From JAHJDO01 sp964437505 (GTDB lineage Bacteria > JAHJDO01): DNA of 56,424 bases. The position numbers and the translations under genes were made by a program. The notes beneath the pieces were generated by a model. It was not told the DNA's origin. It made no database searches and saw only the letters and a list, made by a program, of their open reading frames with translations. How positions within the stretch are numbered: position 1 is the stretch's first letter; each line of letters starts with the position of its first letter. Location of the stretch: contig CAYTGU010000011.1 in the NCBI GenBank assembly GCA_964437505.1, forward strand, positions 1-56,424, read 5' to 3'. This document shows positions 52,955 to 56,424 of the stretch, in pieces.

Positions 52955-53028
52955 TATGCCTGAGAGGATTTGAACCTCCGACCTTTGGGTCCGCAACCCA
53001 ACGCTCTATCCAACTGAGCTACAGGCAC
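52955..53028 (-). tRNA. tRNA-Arg (anticodon GCG)
   Basis: 74 nt, no encoded CCA (CCG follows). Acceptor GTGCCTG/CAGGCAT with a G-U first pair, anticodon stem TTGGG/CCCAA around TTGCGGA, giving anticodon GCG for CGC/CGU. Seven bases upstream of tRNA-Ser in the same transcript. Most bacteria instead read these codons with an inosine-modified ACG tRNA. Confidence 0.9.
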
Positions 53029-53047
53029 ATGTCAGTTTAATAGACTT

Positions 53048-53075
53048 ATTATATCAATTTTTATCATAATGGCAA
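53048..53075 (-). promoter_or_regulatory. Promoter of tRNA-Arg/tRNA-Ser pair
   Basis: Minus strand TTGCCA (53070-53075), 16-bp spacer, perfect TATAAT (53048-53053), 20 bp before tRNA-Arg. Confidence 0.6.
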
Positions 53076-53163
53076 GAGGATGAGAATGATAAATAAGAAG
53101 TAAAGTAATTTGTTTTTTTATGACGGGCAAACTAAGCGCTGACTGATTGACTTCTGCTCTCGC

Positions 53164-54003
53164 TTATTTCAACTTGTAATCCTGCAGCTTAACAAAACCG
53201 AAGCCCCTACTTTTAAGTTCCGGGACCGCGGCTATTATTCCCTCTGCAGTTTCCTTTTCAGGGTGGTTCATATGACATATTATAATATCACCAGATTGAG
53301 ATTTGAGCAGGGCTTCCTTTACCTTTTTCGCGGAATAGCTTGCTCCCGCATCACCAAGTACGCTGAAACCGGCTATCTCATAACCAAGCTCATTTACTAT
53401 CTCTGCCGACACCTCGTCATAATAAGCGGTTCCCGACCTGTAGAATTTCGGCTTGCGTCCCGTAAGAGATTCTATTTTTAAAGCATTCTTTTCTACCTCA
53501 TCAACCACCTGGCCAACGTTTTTCGTACCCTTGATACCGTAAATAGACTTTCCGTTTACCGAGCAGGGTCTATGCATTAGACCATGGTTTTCTATTTCGA
53601 AAAGTGGGTTTACTGCAAGCTTGTCAAATATATCAGGAAACTTGTCTATCCATCTTGCATTTATAAACAGTGTTGCCTGAACATTCTCCTTTATAAGATA
53701 GTTTATCAGCTTTGCGTCATAACTATCAGTTTTTGAGCCGCATGCATCTAACGTTAATGCAAGCACATTATCATCCGTAACAAGTTTTGTTTTCACTCCG
53801 GGAACATTTTCTGCCCATTGTTTTGGAACACGACGAACGTATTTGCTAATTATACTTGCATTCGATTTTTTATACTCCGGTGTGTCCGTAGGTACAAATC
53901 TACATCCGGAAATTACAGGAATGCTACAAGCAGCAAGCAGCAGCATTAATATTTTAAAAACCATTCGGTTTATTATTCTAATTCTGTAGCTTCTATCCTG
54001 CAT
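53164..54003 (-). CDS. Lipoprotein polysaccharide deacetylase (NodB-like, CE4)
   Basis: 279 residues. Lipobox VISGC (Cys34) after a long basic N-terminus. NodB core: ALTLDACGSKTD (catalytic Asp), FEIENHGLMHRPC (HxxxH metal ligands), FYRSGTAYYDEVS and a final GDIIICHMNHPEK histidine motif. Such enzymes remove acetyl groups from peptidoglycan or other polysaccharides at the cell surface. Last gene of a three-gene operon; AGGAG ribosome site and 9 bp from the peptidase-like gene. Confidence 0.82.
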   Translation of the reverse strand: MQDRSYRIRIINRMVFKILMLLLAACSIPVISGCRFVPTDTPEYKKSNASIISKYVRRVPKQWAENVPGVKTKLVTDDNVLALTLDACGSKTDSYDAKLINYLIKENVQATLFINARWIDKFPDIFDKLAVNPLFEIENHGLMHRPCSVNGKSIYGIKGTKNVGQVVDEVEKNALKIESLTGRKPKFYRSGTAYYDEVSAEIVNELGYEIAGFSVLGDAGASYSAKKVKEALLKSQSGDIIICHMNHPEKETAEGIIAAVPELKSRGFGFVKLQDYKLK

Positions 54004-54012
54004 AGTAATCTC

Positions 54013-54963
54013 CTATGTTTGATAGCGGTTACATTTTCTTAGAAAAGCTCTTTGTAGTCTAAGAAGTTCTAGCGGTCTGTCTACAGGGGTCATGTGGGCG
54101 CTGCCATGTATGACATGATATTGATGGTTATTGGCAAACTCAGACTGCCATTTAGTAAAGGCAGGCGTACACAGATCGTTGCTTCCGCAGGTTATAAGAA
54201 CAGGGACATTCAGCATAGACAGTTGAGAGGTTACGTCTATTGTTTTTAGATTTCCAGGAACATTCAATTCTGAATCACTTGCAACCATAATATCGTGAAT
54301 TGCAGCATTTCGTGAAGCAATCAATTTCTTCATAGCTTCAGGTAATGGCCAGGTGAGTGTAACATGCCGCTTAGTGAACTCCATGCAGGCTTCGTCATAG
54401 TCGCCCTTTGTACCTACTCCATTTAATTCATAGTCATCAATAATCTGCCCCGCTTTTCCATTTAAACAACTCAAGCCCTGCTTAAGTTTTGGGGCAACAT
54501 GATTGATGTAATAGGGAAAACTCAGTATCGGGCTATGGAGAGAAACAGACAATATGCCATCGGGATGTTTGGCGGCAAACCCAACAGCTAGAGTAGTTCC
54601 CCATGAATGACCGATCAAATGGTACTTCTTCAGTCCCAAACCATCCCGTACCGCCTTAACCTCATCAAAATACCGTTCAGCAGTCCACAGGGACGGGTCA
54701 TCCGGGCGGTCTGATTTTCCACACCCTAGTTGATCATAGAAGATTACAGAGCGTTCATCAGCCAACGCCTGAAACGCTACTAGATTATGATGATTGCCTC
54801 CCGGACCACCGTGTAGAACCAACGCAGCCGGTGCACTGCCGGAGCCAATTCTGCCGTACCATAATTTGTAGGTGTGACCACCATAGACGTACTCGACAAA
54901 ACCTTCGCAATCATAATCAGGTTCGGTTAATATCTTTTCTGCGGATACTTGTTCTTCATTCAT
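54013..54963 (-). CDS. Proline iminopeptidase-like alpha/beta hydrolase (family S33)
   Basis: 316 residues from ATG 54963, chosen because ATGAATGA overlaps the stop of the Cache-PAS gene (an in-frame start at 55008 would overlap it by 53 bp). ALVLHGGPGGNHHN (oxyanion HGGPG), YDQLGCGKSDRP, GHSWGTTLA with nucleophile Ser120, CGSNDLCTP Asp and GSAHMTP His complete the triad. HGGPG plus DQxGxGxS is the hallmark of proline iminopeptidases, which remove N-terminal proline from peptides. No signal peptide, so cytoplasmic. Confidence 0.82.
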   Translation of the reverse strand: MNEEQVSAEKILTEPDYDCEGFVEYVYGGHTYKLWYGRIGSGSAPAALVLHGGPGGNHHNLVAFQALADERSVIFYDQLGCGKSDRPDDPSLWTAERYFDEVKAVRDGLGLKKYHLIGHSWGTTLAVGFAAKHPDGILSVSLHSPILSFPYYINHVAPKLKQGLSCLNGKAGQIIDDYELNGVGTKGDYDEACMEFTKRHVTLTWPLPEAMKKLIASRNAAIHDIMVASDSELNVPGNLKTIDVTSQLSMLNVPVLITCGSNDLCTPAFTKWQSEFANNHQYHVIHGSAHMTPVDRPLELLRLQRAFLRKCNRYQT

Positions 54964-55939
54964 GGTCTCTTGTTTTTTTGTAACTGGATATGTCTTGAAT
55001 AATACCAAACAAACGAGATGCTTTATGATTTTTATCCATTATCAACCACGATTGTATACGGATTGGGAATACGGTTCCGTCTTTCCTAATGTATTCCTTT
55101 TCATACACGCCTGAGTACCCTGTTTTTATAACTTTTCCGAAAAGATCATTTTCCATTGCGTGCCATTTTGAAGGAGTGAGTTCCTGATAGGTAATGGACT
55201 TAATTTCTGCAGATGTATATCCCAGCATTTCAAGATAATTCCTATTGGCTTCGATAGTAATTCCATCTAATGAATTAATAACAATACCTTCGGTTTTGTG
55301 TTTTTTAAGTTCATTAAGAAGAATGTTGTAACTATCAATATTCATTAATAAGCTAGGTCCCAATTCCTTGATTTCTTCAAGAAGTTTTTTAGAGGATTCA
55401 ATGCTCAAATTACCATATTTGCTCTCTTCGATGTAGTATCCACTCCCGATAACCCATCCGAATGGTTTAAACAGGAGCACGTATGATCTCTTGGGTTGAG
55501 CTGTTGTCTGTCCCTTTTTTGGAAACCAGTACTCGGCATACCCGCCACCGGCTTTACCTTTTGACAGAAATTCCTTTATGTAGAACGTGCCCTGATGGTC
55601 CTTGTCCTCAAGTCGATTCCTTCCCTCCACATCCTTTCGGCCATACAAAACCACATTGACGCCTTCCGTCGTATCAGCCCAAAAATATCCTTCAGTACCG
55701 AATCTAAGTTCCCGCAAAAGATCGGCACCAAGCTTCTTTGCCTGATTAAGGTTCATTTCTCCCTGTTGATGTTTCGTGAAGATTGCCTGAAGCATGCTGA
55801 CCGCTGTTTCAACTTCACTCTTGACCAGCAGATCCTGAGCCGACGAATTTTTCAGCTTTTTAATCTGCGTACAAGCGGGAATACACAAAAATGCCGCACT
55901 CAGAAGAACCACAAACACTACCATCAATACCCTTTTCAT
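54956..55939 (-). CDS. Putative lipoprotein with Cache and PAS domains but no output domain
   Basis: 327 residues. Signal with lipobox IPAC (Cys23), strong AAGGAGGT ribosome site. Residues about 45-185 are a single Cache domain (GTEGYFWADTTEGVNVVLYG, FGWVIGSGYYIEE), the extracytoplasmic ligand-binding type. Residues about 205-325 are a PAS domain (IVINSLDGITIEANRNYLEM, YIRKDGTVFPIRIQSW). No membrane helix after the signal and no kinase or cyclase, so the PAS domain would lie outside the cytoplasm if the lipobox is used, which is unusual. First gene of the hydrolase-deacetylase operon. Confidence 0.75.
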   Translation of the reverse strand: MKRVLMVVFVVLLSAAFLCIPACTQIKKLKNSSAQDLLVKSEVETAVSMLQAIFTKHQQGEMNLNQAKKLGADLLRELRFGTEGYFWADTTEGVNVVLYGRKDVEGRNRLEDKDHQGTFYIKEFLSKGKAGGGYAEYWFPKKGQTTAQPKRSYVLLFKPFGWVIGSGYYIEESKYGNLSIESSKKLLEEIKELGPSLLMNIDSYNILLNELKKHKTEGIVINSLDGITIEANRNYLEMLGYTSAEIKSITYQELTPSKWHAMENDLFGKVIKTGYSGVYEKEYIRKDGTVFPIRIQSWLIMDKNHKASRLFGIIQDISSYKKTRDHE

Positions 55940-56062
55940 GCTTTTCTACCTCCTTTTCTTGCTTTTTCAATATGAAATTATAGCAAATTTTTATTAATTT
56001 AGTCAAATACTCAAAAAATTCATAATTCCTCAAACTATCCAAAACACACTGTTATAGATATG

Positions 56063-56424
56063 TTATTTTATCCTTTTGGTTACAATAGGTGGCACATCCT
56101 GAGTCTGGCAGTGAACGGCTCCGAAAAAGTACTTATGAAAATCAATTCCAACGACTTTGTGATCTGGCAATGTCTCCCTATATATCTTCATGGCCTGTTT
56201 GTCCTCGGGGGCCCCGTATAAGGGCACGATGACTTTCTTGTTCACTATCAAGCTGTTAATATATGACCAGTCCTTTGAATCCTTTCCTAGTATTTGGTTT
56301 GTTGGTACGGGTATGCGGACTACCTTGTAGTGCTTTCCCGAGAGTGATTTTGATCGGATAAGGAGCTCACTGATTTCATCGAGGCTTTTTGCCCACGGGG
56401 TTCCCTTGGCAGAGGCTACAAAAA
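56063..56424 (-). CDS. C-terminal part of agmatine deiminase/peptidylarginine deiminase-family protein (cut by window edge)
   Basis: The frame is open from the stop at 56063 to the right edge (about 120 residues visible), so the TTG at 56251 is not the start. SYINSLIVNKKVIVPLYGAP, then KVVGIDFHKYFFGAVHCQTQ: the HCxTQ block holds the catalytic cysteine of the family, where agmatine deiminase has NIHCITQQ. The family releases ammonia from guanidino groups. The glycine run before His is reduced (FGAVHC), so substrate may differ. Confidence 0.7.
   Translation of the reverse strand, partial: FVASAKGTPWAKSLDEISELLIRSKSLSGKHYKVVRIPVPTNQILGKDSKDWSYINSLIVNKKVIVPLYGAPEDKQAMKIYRETLPDHKVVGIDFHKYFFGAVHCQTQDVPPIVTKRIK

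Noticed and set aside
55860..56042. 60-codon minus-strand frame upstream of the Cache-PAS lipoprotein
   Set aside because: Overlaps the lipoprotein start in another frame, covers its AAGGAGGT site and has no coherent protein features.

Overview
The window is an A+T-rich stretch of bacterial chromosome from a diderm (Gram-negative type) organism. It encodes a secretin, several lipobox lipoproteins and many signal-peptide proteins. The mix of PilM/N/O-like pseudopilus genes, TPR proteins, DUF1573, a PilM-PilN fusion and an ECF sigma factor with a membrane anti-sigma-like partner resembles uncultured Omnitrophota/Elusimicrobia/planctomycete-type lineages. That placement is inference; no rRNA is present.

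Left flank (1-6312): C-terminal part of an HD-hydrolase-like gene cut by the window edge, elongation factor G with its own promoter, a stranded PDZ fragment, a small membrane protein, a formate/nitrite-type channel, and an amino-acid permease fused to a PTS EIIA domain.

Central region (6347-52874): I read this as one 46.5-kb integrated genomic island. The last 17 bp of a tRNA-Ser(GGA) gene (52858-52874) are repeated exactly at 6330-6346. A tyrosine integrase lies next to the tRNA. The spaced motif ATCCCG-N5-ATCCCG occurs just inside both ends, and paralogous AlpA/excisionase-like genes sit near both ends. Cargo from left to right: (a) an ECF sigma / anti-sigma-like operon (20136 down to 7069) making four exported CsgG/TolB-like proteins, three with long TPR-like regions and predicted beta-propellers; (b) redox and envelope genes (YjdF-like, thioredoxin-CcdA fusion, DUF1573, an exported propeller-like protein); (c) two exported proteins with identical N-terminal halves (a 670-bp exact repeat) and different C-termini, one a phospholipase A2-like domain, with a SurA-like gene between them; (d) a type II secretion / type IV pilus-like operon (41729 down to 29327) with PilZ, five pilin-like proteins, PilM-PilN fusion, PilO- and PilP-like proteins, a TPR-secretin fusion and two TPR proteins, but no ATPase, platform protein or prepilin peptidase; (e) a defence-like operon of a small helical protein, Vsr, a C5 cytosine methyltransferase, a protein with a MORC/MutL-like ATPase followed by a histidine-kinase core, and a receiver-domain protein; (f) an AbiEi/AbiEii toxin-antitoxin pair between short direct repeats; (g) a control region with repeated TGTTAAACA motifs and a dyad at the promoter of the AlpA-like gene, then the integrase.

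Right flank (52858-56424): tRNA-Ser(GGA) and tRNA-Arg(GCG) from one promoter, then an operon for a Cache-PAS lipoprotein, a proline-iminopeptidase-like hydrolase and a polysaccharide deacetylase, and the C-terminal part of an agmatine-deiminase-like gene cut by the right edge.

Working model (inference): the island brings a regulated envelope/secretion apparatus, candidate exported effectors, disulfide-handling proteins and two defence modules into a host that would have to supply the secretion ATPase, platform protein and prepilin peptidase.
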